NCBI RefSeq assembly: GCF_030272615.1
Contig: NC_081409.1
Location: forward strand, 880,435,220-880,499,219
Reading direction: 5' to 3'
DNA from: Cryptomeria japonica
Lineage: Eukaryota; Streptophyta; Pinopsida; Cupressales; Cupressaceae
Length of the DNA: 64,000 nt
Below, piece after piece: positions 12,146-24,198 of this stretch. A model generated the notes under the pieces. That model ran no database searches and was not told where the DNA came from. It saw only the letters and a program-made list of their open reading frames with translations. A program made the position numbers and the translations under genes. How positions within the stretch are numbered: the first letter of the stretch is position 1; every line of letters starts with the position of its first letter.

Positions 12146-12911
12146 GATCATATAGTGTTAGATGTGGTCATTGAATAACCAACACATTTAGATATATTCT
12201 ACATTTTTATTTTATATCAATTTGGACATGGAATATGCCACATTTTTGTAAAACTTGTATTGACTTTGCATACATGTCTTTTTTTATATTTATAAATGTT
12301 GGTATTTGATCCAATAAATGTGTATTGTGTTCATTATTGTGCATTTCGTTGATATTGATAGACATTTTCAATACATATGTAATTTGTTCATTGTGTTGAT
12401 TATTGTGCATTTTGATATATATATAAATAGTTAAATAATTATTTATACGGTTAAATGATTATTGTTGATCATTATATTTCTTCACTGCCCTTGTATAAAG
12501 TTAAATGAATATTTGCCTATGTAATCAACAATATGAATATAAACAAGAAAAATATATGATATAAAGAATTTCAATCATGGAATATGATTTGATAAACTTT
12601 CTAAACTATTTAATTAACCCTACAAAACTCCTTGTCTCAATGAAAATAAAATTCAATGGTAATGGTCAGATTTGATCCATGGTAAAGATCGCTAGATGCT
12701 TTTGATTCCTTTCATTTATATTTGTTAATGTGAGTGGCACGATAGCACCCTAATGCTCGCAATGGTCAAATTTCATTTTTTGTATTGTTCTCCATTTTTT
12801 TATCTAAATAAGGTGATTTGGGACCATTAATGGTCATTTGAAGTTATTTGTGAAAGTTTAGGGTCATTTGGATAAAAGATGTAAAAGTTTCTTAGTTGTT
12901 GTCAAAGTTGT
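12146..12911. other. AT-rich spacer before the satellite
   Basis: Strongly AT-rich, with the phrase 'tgttgatattgatagac' and 'attgtgcatttt' recurring at about 12337-12415. No gene is seen. Confidence 0.35.
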
Positions 12912-14505
12912 CAAAGTTGCAAGGTAGGCTAGAATTGATTTCATTTATCATGGGCACAAACCAAAATCATGAGCGTGTTCAGGTGGTCAGGTTTATGCTC
13001 AAAATTCTCCTGTTGTTTCTCCCAAAGTTTTGTAATGTCGAAAGCCATACCCTACTGGTGCGATCTCTCAAGTGCCTTGAGTCCAAAAAACTGTCAAACT
13101 TTGATGGACACTTTCTCCCAATCTAGGATACATAAGATCAATTTTTTTGAACCTATAGGGTCATGTGAGACTCTTCTACAATATTTTATCTCCGTTTTTT
13201 ATGAATCAAAGCCATTTTCAAATGATAGCATTTTTTCACCTGCTGCAAAAACCATCAGTCGCATGCAATGCAAAGTTGCAAGATAGGATAGGATTGATTC
13301 CATTTATCATGGACACAAACCAAAATCATGGGAACCTATGATCAGACAATTTTATGCTAGGAATTCTCCTATTGTTCCTCCTAATGCATTTAAACATCGA
13401 GAGACATACCCTACCAACACGATCTCTCAAGTGCTCTAAGTCTAAAAAATTGTCAAACTTTGATGACTGTTTCTCCCAATCCAGGACACATATGTTCAAT
13501 CCATTTGAACCTATAGGGTCATGTGAGGATCTTCTACAATGGCCTATCTTAGTTTCTAAAAACTCAGAGCCATTTTCAAATGGTAGCATTTTTTCGCTTG
13601 CTGCAAAAATCGCCAATCACATGCAATGCAAAGTTGAAAGATAGACTAGAATTGATTTTGTCCATCATGGGCATAAACCAATAGCATGAGCACCTATGAT
13701 TGGGAATTTTTACACTAGGAATTCTCCTATCATGCCTCCCAAAGCACCGAAACGTTGAGAGCCATACCCTATCGGTGCGATCTCTCAGGTGCCTTAAGTC
13801 CAAAAAATTGTTAAAATTTGATGAACTATTTCTCTCAATCCAAGACACATATGATTAGTTTGTTTGAACCTTTAGGGTCATGTGAGGCTCTTCTACAATG
13901 GCCTATCTCATTTTCTGATGACTCAGAGAATTTTTCAAATGGTAGCATTTTTTTGCCTATTGCAAAAATCATCAGTCACATGTAATCAAAAGTTGCAAGA
14001 TAGGCTAGAATTAATTCCATTTGTCATGGGCATAGCCAACATCATGATCACCTTCGAGTGGGAAATTTTACACTAGGAATGCTCCTTTTATGCCTCCCAC
14101 AATGCCAAAACATGAAGAGCCATACCCTACCGACATGATCTCTTAAGTGCTCCAAATCCAAAAAATTATCAAACTTTGATGGACTATTTCTCTTAATCCA
14201 AAACACATATAATTGATCTGTTTGAACCTGTAGGGTCATGTGAGGCTCTTCTACAATGACCTATCTTGCTTTTTCATGTCTCGAAACTATTTTCAAATCG
14301 TAGCATTTTTTCGCCTACTGCAAAAACCATCAGTCGTATGTAATGCAAAGTTGCAAGATAGGATAGAATTAATTTTGTCCATTGTGGGCACAAACCAACA
14401 TCATGAGTGCATCCAAGTGTGAATTTTTACACTAGGCATGCTCCTATTGTGCCTCCCAAAGTATTATAACATCGAGAGACATACCCTACAAGCACGATTT
14501 GGAAG
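12912..14505. repeat. Tandem satellite, about 359-bp unit, about 4.4 copies
   Basis: The phrase caaagttgcaag with 'ataggctagaattgatt' recurs at 12912, 13271, 13629, 13987 and 14346, giving spacings of 359, 358, 358 and 359 bases. Each unit also carries 'ccataccctac' with 'cgatctctcaagtgc', then 'gaacctatagggtcatgtgag', and 'ttttcaaatggtagcatttttt'. The last copy stops about 160 bases in. Units differ by scattered substitutions and hardly by indels. The unit is about two nucleosome repeats long. Short open frames occur on both strands in phase with the repeat; their stops and strand ambiguity argue against coding. Confidence 0.9.
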
Positions 14506-14986
14506 TTGTTTGACAACTGTTTTGACAATAATGACAATTTTTTCTCAAATTGTATCTAGACTTAATCTATGACTCCCATGACCCAATAATGACCTACAAC
14601 ATAGATCTCCATGATTATTGGTTACATCACATAAACTCAAAACCCTAAACATATAATCAAGAATGGTCATGATTGACCTTATCACATCACATAAACTCAA
14701 AACCCATAAGATATTCAAAATATAGACACATATATTCAAAAAATAGTCACAAACCATAGTCATGTATATTAAAAAATTGCCTCTAAATATGGACAAATCA
14801 GCTCATGGCTATTTAAATATAAAAAAAATGTGTTACAAATCATCTCATGGGTTTTTATATAAAATTTGGCATTTAAATATGTGCGAATCAGGTCATCGCC
14901 ATTTAAATATACAAAAATTGAATATAGAATAATTTGTCACTGATATATAAAAAATTCTCAAAATCATTCTACCTTGAACCGTAGAA
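14506..14986. other. AT-rich DNA with short direct repeats
   Basis: A 21-base phrase containing 'acatcacataaactcaaaacc' occurs twice (about 14625-14650 and 14684-14705). 'atttaaatat' words with 'aatca(t/g)(c/g)tcat' recur at 14795-14920. No gene is evident. Confidence 0.45.
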
Positions 14987-14989
14987 TCA

Positions 14990-16990
14990 ATCAAGTGAGA
15001 TTTCTAGGTTGGCTGTAACCCGTATTGTGTCAAGTAATGCCTCATGGTCAGATTCACGAAGTTTCCATAAAAACAATTTATCAGGTCTACCACAATACTT
15101 AATCAATAGAATATTTGTTGCAACAACAAGGTTGGAGAAATGAAGAATATGTTTGTGTGTTTCAAAGTCCTTGAACAACCAAACATCACAATTCTTGATA
15201 GGGTATCTCCTAAGCCATGTTTATGTCATGACAATTGACCCTACTAGATACTCAATACCCTCTCCATCAATGATTGTGGTTATTAATTTTATTTTAGGCT
15301 CAATACAATGACACAAAAATAATATGTTCCTTCTTAACTATTCTCTTTTGCAGCAACTATGTACGCATAACTTGTATATTACAAAATGATCATTAATACC
15401 AAAAATACTGTTTGACGTAACAAAATGAGCCAAAAAAATTCATACAATAAAATTAACCCAAAAATCACCCGGTTCCACTAGGCTAGATACATGATCAAAA
15501 TCAACTGATGCTTCCATTTGGTTCAACTGCAATGCTTTGGGAATTTGATAGGTATCAATGGGAACCAATAGTCTACAAGACTATTTTTCAACCCACTCTT
15601 TTGATTCACATTCTTCCCACAAAAAATACATACATGAAGAGAAAAAACATACAATTTGTCTAGTATAAATTACTAGTGAACTTGCATTTGAATTTTGAAA
15701 TGAGTGCATGTCACCAGATCCTACAAATGTACAAAAAGATTGATAGTTTTCAATGTCAGATTCATTAATCAACCAAAAATATCTATGAACCATTGATGTA
15801 CCTGCATTACTTGGTCCCATTGTAGAGTTACACCATCGCACAATTGTTGTTGCATATGTCAACTTACCACCACCTTCATACTTCAATTCTTCTCTAGCTA
15901 GTGCTCTTTTTACACATGATCCTGCACCATTGTGCTCTTCCTTTTCATGTCCAACCTCACTAAAATTCAAAAAATGTTGTACATCGCTTATCACATGCAT
16001 CCTACTCAACCAATAGAACATCCTTGCATTCTTGAATTGTGAGGTGCAATTATCTGACCATATTAAGTGTTGGTTGTATCATATGTTCCTTACCCTTAAA
16101 CTATCATAGAAAACTTTAAAGCATCCTTGCACAAACTCTGATGAATGTGTATGATCATCACTTATGTAGAAGTGATACTCTCTTACAACCATTCTATCCT
16201 CCTTTGTGATATCATCTACATGCATGAATGCTATGTGTACAAAAAAAGAAACTTGTGTAGAATGGTAATACATAGATTTCACTTCATTTTGAGGTTGTAT
16301 TGTATAATTTTTAGCAAAATCAACTATAGAGACAATGTTACCAAGAGGAAATGTGTCCTTTCATAACTTGAATTGCTCATCTAACCACTGAGTTCTATGT
16401 GTATGTATTATGTACTCATTAACTCATTTCTCTTGAAACGTTCTCATAAAATCAGCTACACATATGTCATTTTTCACTAACTCACATCTCTTTAATTATT
16501 TTCCATCTTTAACCCCATATGTCACCATCTTGTAATTTCAAAAAGATACTAGTTTCTTACTAATTTAATGTGTTCTATCCAAATATAGTCATCTTGGCAA
16601 ATGTTGCAAACCACCATATGTAGCATAAGAACCTTTCAAACACATCATCTTATAATAAATGCAACCATCATCTCTTTTACATAACACACTTGAAATAAAT
16701 TCTCTTGGTGACCTAGGAGGTGGTTGTATATTTCATTCTTGCAAAACATCATTAGTGTGCAAAGTACAACATATATGACAATAAATATCATAGTGCACGG
16801 GAAATTCAATATGAATCCTACAACAACACGTGGTGCATACATGATTAATCTTAACATAAAAAGGTTTTCCCAGTTTAAAAAATATTTGAATAATTCTTAT
16901 TTGAGGAAACTTTTCAAGGAATCTTTCATAAAATTTTGTTTGAGTCATATCCGAATAGAGTTTGGCATGTGGCTCATGATTTTTAGATCC
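14990..16990 (-). pseudogene. DDE-like transposase of an unnamed family, broken
   Basis: The minus strand reads as one long degenerate protein. Near 16730-16900 is a Cys-rich block (CTTCCCRIHIEFPVHYDIYC). Near 16080-16280 come FFVHIAFMHVDD and REYHFYISDDHTHSS. At about 16020-16055 is IWSDNCTSQFKNARMFYWL, and near 15930-15960 is VGHEKEEHNGAGSCVKRAL. A 'W-S-D-x-C-x-x-Q-F-K' followed about 40 residues later by 'H-x-K-x-x-x-(D/N)-G-x-G-x-x-V-K-R-A' is an arrangement I associate with uncharacterised transposase-like proteins in plants and animals, with Asp as likely catalytic residues; here the second Asp reads Asn. The C-terminal part (14990-15200) includes FLWKLRESDHEALLDT. Frame breaks and stops are present near 16060, 15580 and 15210. 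I cannot name the superfamily. Confidence 0.6.
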
Positions 16991-17089
16991 GATTCACCTT
17001 CTAACAACATATCTTTGGTTAGGTGAAACCTTTGTGTTGTCATGCCAAAAAAATTCAATTAATGTTCTTAGTGCATCAACAACAACCTT

Positions 17090-18560
17090 GTCTTTATCAC
17101 ATACTAGTTTCCCTCTTGTGGAAGACCCTCTGGTGGTAGATTCTTCTTTTCATATCTTTGTTCCTCGATACCATCATGATATCTTTGTTGAACTTGCATC
17201 AAGGTTGCATGCTAATAAAATAAAAGGTGAAAGTCCCACCAAAATGGTAATTCACCCTAAAGAACGCTCCCCTCTAACTACATGTGTTGTCTGTGAAAAT
17301 AAAGTTGAAGTACCAGACATTTTAGTCAACAATTTTCTATTATAGAACTAAGCCTATCCTTGGTGGGGAAGTTTGTGGCTTTTTGGCCAGCTCTGGAACT
17401 AGTAAAGAAATGGGTGTCCTCCAACTAGAAGCTAAAGGGGAGTGTCTCTTCCAGTTCCATGGCCAATGAATTATGTCTCTTTAGCTTCACTAATCAATCC
17501 GACTTGGATCATGCTCTCACTATGTAAATGGAAACTGAATCTTGACCCTTGGTCTGATATGTGTGCTATGGCTCTGACCTGGATTCGCCTGCCAGGGCTC
17601 TCGCTAGAATTTTGGAACATTGAGATTCTGAAAGGGATTTCTAACTCATTTGGTATGTATTTGGCTATTAATAGTATTACACAAAGTAAATCCAGGCTCT
17701 TTTTTGCACATGTTTGTGTCAATGTGGCTATTAATACAGTCTTACCCTCCAAAATTACTTTATAGTCTAGAGTTGGGTATTGGGTTCAACAGATAGAATA
17801 TGAGAACATGAAGGATTTTTTATCAAAATTGTGGAAGATATGGTCATTTGAGTATGTAATGTAATAGAAACACTACCAATAAATAGAAGATGACCACTAA
17901 CCCTAAGAAGTTCCACCAGATGGAGAACCAAAAATTGAATAACCACCTCGAGCTAATAATGATCCAAAGGGAGTCTCCTCTCAAGTTGAAGCCCCCTAAA
18001 ATCTAGTAGTTTCCTCACGTGAGGATATTATTGATACTTTGTTCAAAGATAAGAAGAAGAGTGTGGATGACCTCTTGGTTTCTACATCGGGTGTTGAGTT
18101 GTCTATGGTGGGTCATTCTACTTCTATCCTCTTTGAGGAACCTATGAGTTTAAATCCCTCAGTTACTAATGAGATTATTATAGACTTGAATCAATAGGAA
18201 TGCAAGGAACAAAATAAAAAAGAAAGAAAGAAAAATGTAACCTTGCCCAAGGAAAATGTGCCCCCTATCTTATCTGATTCAAGTATGGAAGCAAGTAATA
18301 CCTTGATGGTGACTCCCAAAAAAATGTTCAATGGAGATTTTGGTTATCTAAAAGAATTTACAAATGTTGGGTTTTTCTTTTACTACTCCACAAACCAAGA
18401 CAAAACTCTGGTTTGAGGAGGATGAAAAAAAAGATAGAGGATGGGAACAAGTGCCTATCATAAAGAAGAATAAGAAGAAAGATGATGTGGGGGTAACACC
18501 AAAATGTGTCGACCAACAAACAAAGATTCTAGACAGAAGGAAGTGGACCAGGAGGTAGCA
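17090..18560 (+). pseudogene. LINE ORF1, DUF4283-like nucleic-acid-binding protein
   Basis: At 17360-17440 one frame gives LVGKFVAFWPALELVKKW. After a shift, 17480-17790 gives WKLNLDPWSDMCAMALTWIRLPGL, LEFWNIEILKGI and FFAHVCVNVAINTVLPSKI, then a GYWVQQIEYE phrase. These are the DUF4283 landmarks (W-x-P-x-x-D, W-(V/I)-R-(L)-P-G-L-P, L-x-x-I-G, A-R-(V)-C-(V)-E). The expected CCHC knuckle after IEYE is lost (FLSKLWKIWSFEY). A Lys-rich linker (18364-18558) ends the ORF. Many stops and at least two frameshifts make it dead. Confidence 0.75.
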
Positions 18561-18679
18561 ATAGGAAAATAGTCAACCTTGGATGGAATTCCAGATAATA
18601 AAATAAAGAAGAATTAACCCAAAGGGTTGGGGTTTATCCCCTATTCAAGTGAGTAGGGTTCTTAAGACTCATATTTCTA

Positions 18680-21600
18680 TGATTATTATCTTCTAGAATG
18701 TTAGGGGTTTTGATAGCACTTTAAAACAACATAATACTTAAATGTAAAATTATGGAACAAAAGATGGATATTCTTATGATTCCAGAAACTAAGATGAATA
18801 AGGATAATTTTAAGAAATCCATTAACTCTTTCTGGCCTTTGACTCACTTCTTGAATGGAGACTCTAATGGTTCCTCGAGAGAATAGCTACCCTATGGAAC
18901 CCCAACCTATTTGAAGGAACTTTGATTTTTTTTGAAAGAAATTCGTTTATTATTAAAATGTGAAATATTAAGTCTAATTTACAATGGATTTTAGTTAATG
19001 TTTATGCCCCAAATGTTCACAATATCAGAGCCAACTTATGGAAATCCAAAAATTTACAGATTGAAACTAATGCTGATGAGTTATGGATGATTGTTGGAAA
19101 GTTCAACTCTCCGCTCTATCACTCAGAGAAAGCTGGAGGAAATGAAGATATTTTTTATTATATGAATGAGCTAGCTGAGTTCATCTCTTCCTCTCGGCTC
19201 TTGGACATCCCTCTCAATGGGTCAAAATTAAAATAGATAAATATAAGGCAAGGGGTCAGATTGATTCAGGTGAGACTGGATCAGGTGTTGATCTCTTCTA
19301 ATTGGAACTATCTTGATTCTTTCTATCTTTGGTCTTCTCCTAGCTCGAAATCTAACCACAATGCTATTCTACTTAGATTAGATGATCCTGGGATTAGAAA
19401 TCCTTACCCTTTCAGGTATGAGTTGATGTGGGCCCAACATGAATATTTTAGAAGGCTTGTTGAAGAATGGTGGAATACTCCCGTGGTGGGCACCCTGATG
19501 TTTAAAATTACCCAAAAACTCAAGATCCTCAAAGATAGACTTAGGGGTTGGAATAGGTATTCCTTTGGTAATATCTTTGAGAAAAAGAAGCACATAATTA
19601 ATAATCTATAGGTTATCCAATCTATAATGGAAGAACAACATGATAAGGAGGAGGATTCCAAGGAGGAATTGGATCTGAGAAACCGGTGGCTTACTCTCAA
19701 TAAAAAAGAAAAACTGTTATGGAAACAGAAATCGAGGCTTCAGTGGCTAAAAGAAGGGGAAAAGAATATGAAGTTTTTCCATAAATCCACTCTAAAACAT
19801 AGAAGTCGAAATAAAATAAGATATATTCTTTAAGAGAAGATGGTACTAAAGTTGAAGAAGAGGATATTGCTTCCCTCTTCATTGATTCTTTTAAACTAAG
19901 TCAATTTCTGACTTAGAGTACCAATGATAATATGAATAATATGTTGGATGTCATACCTAAAGTCATTGAAGACTCAGATCTCTTAAACCTCAATAAAAGA
20001 TTAACCATGTAGGAGGTGAAGGTGACTCTCTTCTCTTTCTCTCCTAATAAGGGCTCGAGCCTGGATGGGTTTCCACCTGCTTTCTTTCAAGACTTATGGG
20101 ATATAGTTGGGAGTGACTTATTTAATACAATCAGAGACTTATTCAGAACTGGTAATCTCATTAAACATCTAACTGCCACTTTTGTTGCTTTGATTCTGAA
20201 GAATGATAGTGTTAAATTGAGTAAGTATTTTAGGCCTATAAGTTTATGTAATATTGTTTCCAAAATTATTTCCAAAACCATGGCCAATAGGTTAAAACCC
20301 TTGCTTGATAAAATGATCTCCAAACATCAAAAAGGTTTTGTCCAAGGAAGACACATTTTAGATGTGGTCATTGTGGTCCATGAGATTGTTCATTCCTTGG
20401 ATAGCAGTAAGAAACCTTCGATGGCTTTAAAATTGGATATTTCTATAACCTATGATAGAGTGTCCTAGGAATTTCTCTTTGAAGTTCTTTAGATATTTGG
20501 GTTCAAAGAAAAATTCATAGACCTAATTGAGCAATGTGCATGCACCCCTAGGATCTCAATCCTCCTTAATGGTTGTCCCAAGAGCAACTTTTCATGTGGC
20601 AAAGGGCTTCGTCATGGTGACCCCTCTCCCTCCATCTTTTCATCATTGTCGCTAAAGTGTTAGGGAGAAATATTGAAAAACTTAGATGTGAGGGTGTTAT
20701 AAAAGCCTTTAAAGTTACCTCTTCTCTAATCCCTACTACCCATCAACAATTTGTTGATGATACCATTATCTTTGGTAAAACTTTTATTTCTAATGAAAAG
20801 CACTGGAAAAAGACCCTAGACATATATGCTATTATCTCAGGCCAATATACCAACTTTGTTAAGAGTAAACTGCTATTTTCTAAATGTTAAACCCACCCTC
20901 CAAATCAAAATATCCTCCATTTTTGGTTGTCAAATTTTCACCCTCCTTGACTCTTATCTTGGATTGCCCCTTGTCTCCAAAAACCCTAATCAATTTTTTT
21001 GGAATGGTTTTCTTGAAATATTTCAAAAGAAGTTAGCTAGTTGGAAAGGGAAGCTTCTTAGCTTGGCAGAAAATACACAATTGGTTAAATCTTGCCTTCA
21101 AAATTTGTCTATTTATTACCTATCTATGTTCAAGATACCTAGGATGGTTGCTAAAAAAATTGAAAGGATTCAAAGAAGATTCCTATGGTCTGGTATGGAA
21201 GAAAAAAGTAGACACTCCTTGGTCTCTTGGGATGTTGTCTGTAGACCCTGGAAGTGCAGCGGACTGGGCATAAGAAAGATTATTTTTTTATAAAGCTCTT
21301 ATTTATAAAATTGGCAATTAACTGAGGAGCAAAAAGATTGAAATAAAATTTTGAAATTCAAATACTTACAAAGTAACCAAGGGGATAAATTATTTAACCA
21401 AGAAGAGCTTCCATTTGGTTCTTCTATTTGGAATAGTGTGGTTAAAATCAGACATGATATCAAAAGAAATGGCAGGATGATTATAGGAAATGGTAGAAAG
21501 ACTGATTTTTGGAAAGACATTTGGTTGCTTGATCATTCTTTGGATTCCCTCCCCCATTTGGTGAATATCCAAAAGTTCCTAATTAGACATTCGAGGGAAA

Positions 21601-22880
21601 GGTACATGATTTCATAATTTGGGATAGGGGACATGCTTCTTGGATTGATCTAAATGGTTTTGTCTGATCTAGACTGGAGGTTTAGCCCTCCACTAGAGGG
21701 CTAATTTTGAAGAAACTGTCAGTCTCATTGTCTTTCTTCCTAATGGTTCTCTTTACACTCCTAATGGCAAGGATGAATGTATTTGGAAATAGAGTGTGTA
21801 AGGGAACTTCACTATAAAGTCTTCTTACCATCTGCTGGAGGAAAACAATGACATAAATGTATTATGGAAGGCAATTTGGATTAATGGGCTAATCCCAAAA
21901 ATTAACTATTTTTGGTGGGTGACCGCTCATGGTCATATTGTTACTATTGATAACCTAAATAAAAGGGGATTTTCTTTAGTCAATAGGTGTGAACTCTGTA
22001 ACACTGAATCAGAAAGAATTGATCACTTTTTTCTACATTGAAGCTTTGCTCAGAAGATTTGGGAAGAAATATGGATGAACTCTGTTACACTAAATCAGAA
22101 AGCATTGATCACATTTTTCTATATTGAAGCTTTGCTCAGAAGATATGAGAAGAAATATGGAAGAATCTTAATATTAATTAGGGGCAAATCAATTACTTCA
22201 AAGACTTCTTGGAGGTGTGGAAATATTTTCCTTACTCCCACATGATTGCTAAGAGTATCTGGCATCAAACTCCTCCCCTTCTTGCTTTGAACATCTTGAA
22301 AGAATGAAACAACATGATATACAGAGAAGAGAAACAGTAAGATATTGGCCACCATCATTATTCAATAGATTAAGGAAAATATTAATGCTGAGTCTACTGG
22401 TTTCTCTAGAATCCTCCCATCTCCTCTGGATCTCAGATTAAAACATGTTTGGGGAATTCAACACAAATTTTTGAATGTTACTTGACAAAGAATGATCTTG
22501 AGAAATTCAAGTCTATGGAAATCTCCTAAAATTGGATGGATTATGTGTAGTTTTTATGGGTTCTTTAAACGCAACCTTGGGATGTCGGGGGCAGGAGGTT
22601 TAATTCATGATCATAAAGGCTTCTTGGTTGTCGAGTTTGGTCCTAGTCTAGGGACAACTACTAATAACAAGGCAGGAGCTTGGATGGCCTAGATGGGCCT
22701 TCAGAGACTATATGATATCACTAAAAATAATATAATTCTGGAAGGAGATTCCAAACTAATTATTGACTGCCTCAATTGTATCATCTCTCCTCCAGACAAA
22801 TGTAAATGGCAAATTGGATTGTTTGAAAATAGCTCTTTAAGTTTGATGGATGGGCCAATCAAAATCTTTATATGATGGAT
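18680..22880 (+). pseudogene. LINE ORF2: endonuclease, reverse transcriptase, RNase H
   Basis: The endonuclease starts near IPETKMNKDNFKK (about 18779-18817) and ends with VRLDQVLISSNW (about 19267-19302) and SKSNHNAILL, where the catalytic S-D-H reads S-N-H. RT shows SPNKGSSLDGFPPAFFQDLW (20041-20100), YFRPISLCNIVSKIISKTMA (about 20227-20286), HQKGFVQGRHILD (about 20326-20364) and MALKLDIS. The catalytic box is FVDDTIIFG near 20748-20775 in a shifted frame. 20880-21290 encodes the thumb-like YLGLPL / QRRFLWSG region. WKAIWINGLIPKINYFWW (about 21868-21920) and CELC...HFF form the zinc segment. RNase H shows GMSGAGGLIHDHKGF (about 22578-22622) and LEGDSKLIIDCL. Frameshifts and stops are abundant. 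Confidence 0.85.
21991..22162 (+). repeat. 86-bp tandem duplication inside LINE ORF2
   Basis: 'gaactctgtaacactgaatc' at 21991 recurs with minor changes at 22077, and both copies run through 'agctttgctcagaagat' to 'agaaatatgg'. It duplicates the zinc-segment coding sequence (CELC...E-S-E-x-I-D-H-x-F). 86 is not a multiple of three, so the duplication itself breaks the frame. Confidence 0.9.
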
Positions 22881-24020
22881 GGGCAGATCTTTAAGTTTGA
22901 AAATAGCTCTAGAGAGTTGAAGGAAATCCTTGTGCAGGAAAGAGGAAATTTAAAAAGGAAAGTGAGAAGTGGGAGTACAAACCTGTTTGAATGAGTTTTT
23001 TAATGCCCGCATTTTTTTGTAATCTTGAATTGTTAGTTGGGCCCACACAGGTGTTGGGATTACAAGGAGATGACTTAGTACCTTGATGACTGAGATTACA
23101 TCAATAGTTGGATGGCCTATGAAGATAATGTCCAGGAAAGGATCTTTCTCAATAAAAGCATGATGGTGATGGATGAGATCTATGCTTGGATTTGGGATGA
23201 TTAAGTATTTATTAGAAGGATTGCGAAAAAGATTGTTTTTTTCACTTTGGAGACCATGAAAAGGAGTGATGTTTACATCATCTTTATGGTAAATGATTAT
23301 CCTGGGTGTCACACATGTGAGAAATATCATTTGAGGGTTATCGGGAAAGATTTTCTTAAGTTCTTGCCTTCCAAAAGAAGTAACAATTCTCTTTTTTGCT
23401 ACTTTCTACTTAGTCTCTTTCATAGAGTTTGGTATTGTTGTGATTTTTCCTTTGAAAAAATGGGGGGACCTCTAAAATGCACTGAACTAAGTAACTATGC
23501 AGATTTGACAGATAACAAAGAGCTATGGGAGCTATTTCAAATGGCTGGGTTCACTTCTTTATTCCTAGCCATGAAGGGCTACAACAAGGAGCTCTCGACC
23601 AGAGTTTGTAATTCCTGGCAAAATGGTGTGGTTATAGTGGGAAGAATTACCTTCATGGTGTTGCCTGAGTATATAGTGGAGGTGACTGGATTGTAGAATG
23701 AAGGAGAGAAAGTCGAGAAAAAGATCACATAAGACTATAGAGGCTTCATGAATAAATTCTTTGAGAAAGGTGAAAAATCGGTTCCCTTGCAAAACTAGTA
23801 TGATCATTCAGCCCTTCCTAATCCTTTTCCTTTGGTCAGCTATCATGTTATGAAGTATTTTATCTTAGAGGGTCATTATCCTACCATCCATGGCTACCAC
23901 TTTCCCATTTTGAACCACATTAGACACCATGTTAAGATTAATATCTGGTTCTTTTTGTTTTGTCCCTCAGTTCTTTTATTCAAAATGGGGCCAATCCACC
24001 TTTACATCAGGGTTTAATTT
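22870..24020 (+). pseudogene. Unrecognised repeat-associated plant gene, 5' part
   Basis: An open plus-strand frame at 23247-23696 encodes 149 residues and continues in the same frame past stops to about 24018. Readable blocks are LWELFQMAGFTSLFLAMKGY, ITFMVLPEYIVEVTGL (about 23647-23694), YHVMKYFILEGHYPTIHGYH and FPILNHIRHHVKINI. The region 22900-23246 reads as coding in broken frames and may be its upstream part. The pattern, a globular domain with LPEYI-x-E-V-T-G-L followed later by an acidic tail, resembles plant transposon-borne proteins related to the plant mobile domain. That is a weak impression. Stops near 23694, 23728 and 23797 break it. Confidence 0.4.
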
Positions 24021-24198
24021 ACTTAATGTATAAGTATGTCATTTATCATACACCCACCACAAGGTGTATTGCTTTAGCCTCTGGTAATGAGGGTGGCTGT
24101 AAAAAAACCCTTAAAAATAATCCTATTTAAATCTTTGAGAACCTAAGGAGACGTCTATCCTCTCGGGTCCTAGTAAGCAAATTGGTAAAAGCCCTGTT

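Larger units (their letters stand above)
17034..22880 (+). mobile_element. LINE (plant L1-type) retrotransposon, decayed
   Basis: Domain order is typical of plant L1 elements: a DUF4283-type ORF1 (about 17090-18560), then ORF2 with AP-endonuclease (about 18680-19360), reverse transcriptase (about 19990-21290), a zinc-binding RT-associated segment (about 21830-22060) and RNase H (about 22490-22800). No poly(A) tail or target duplication was recognised at the right end. A short phrase around 'gaaaatagctctttaagtttga' is repeated at 22828 and 22890 in altered order, so the junction with the next repeat is rearranged. Confidence 0.85.

Noticed and set aside
12896-14422. Several 60-105 codon frames on both strands
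   Set aside because: They recur with the 359-bp satellite period and exist on both strands; no domain.
17471-17752. Minus-strand frame of 93 codons
   Set aside because: It is the antisense shadow of the LINE ORF1 DUF4283 region.
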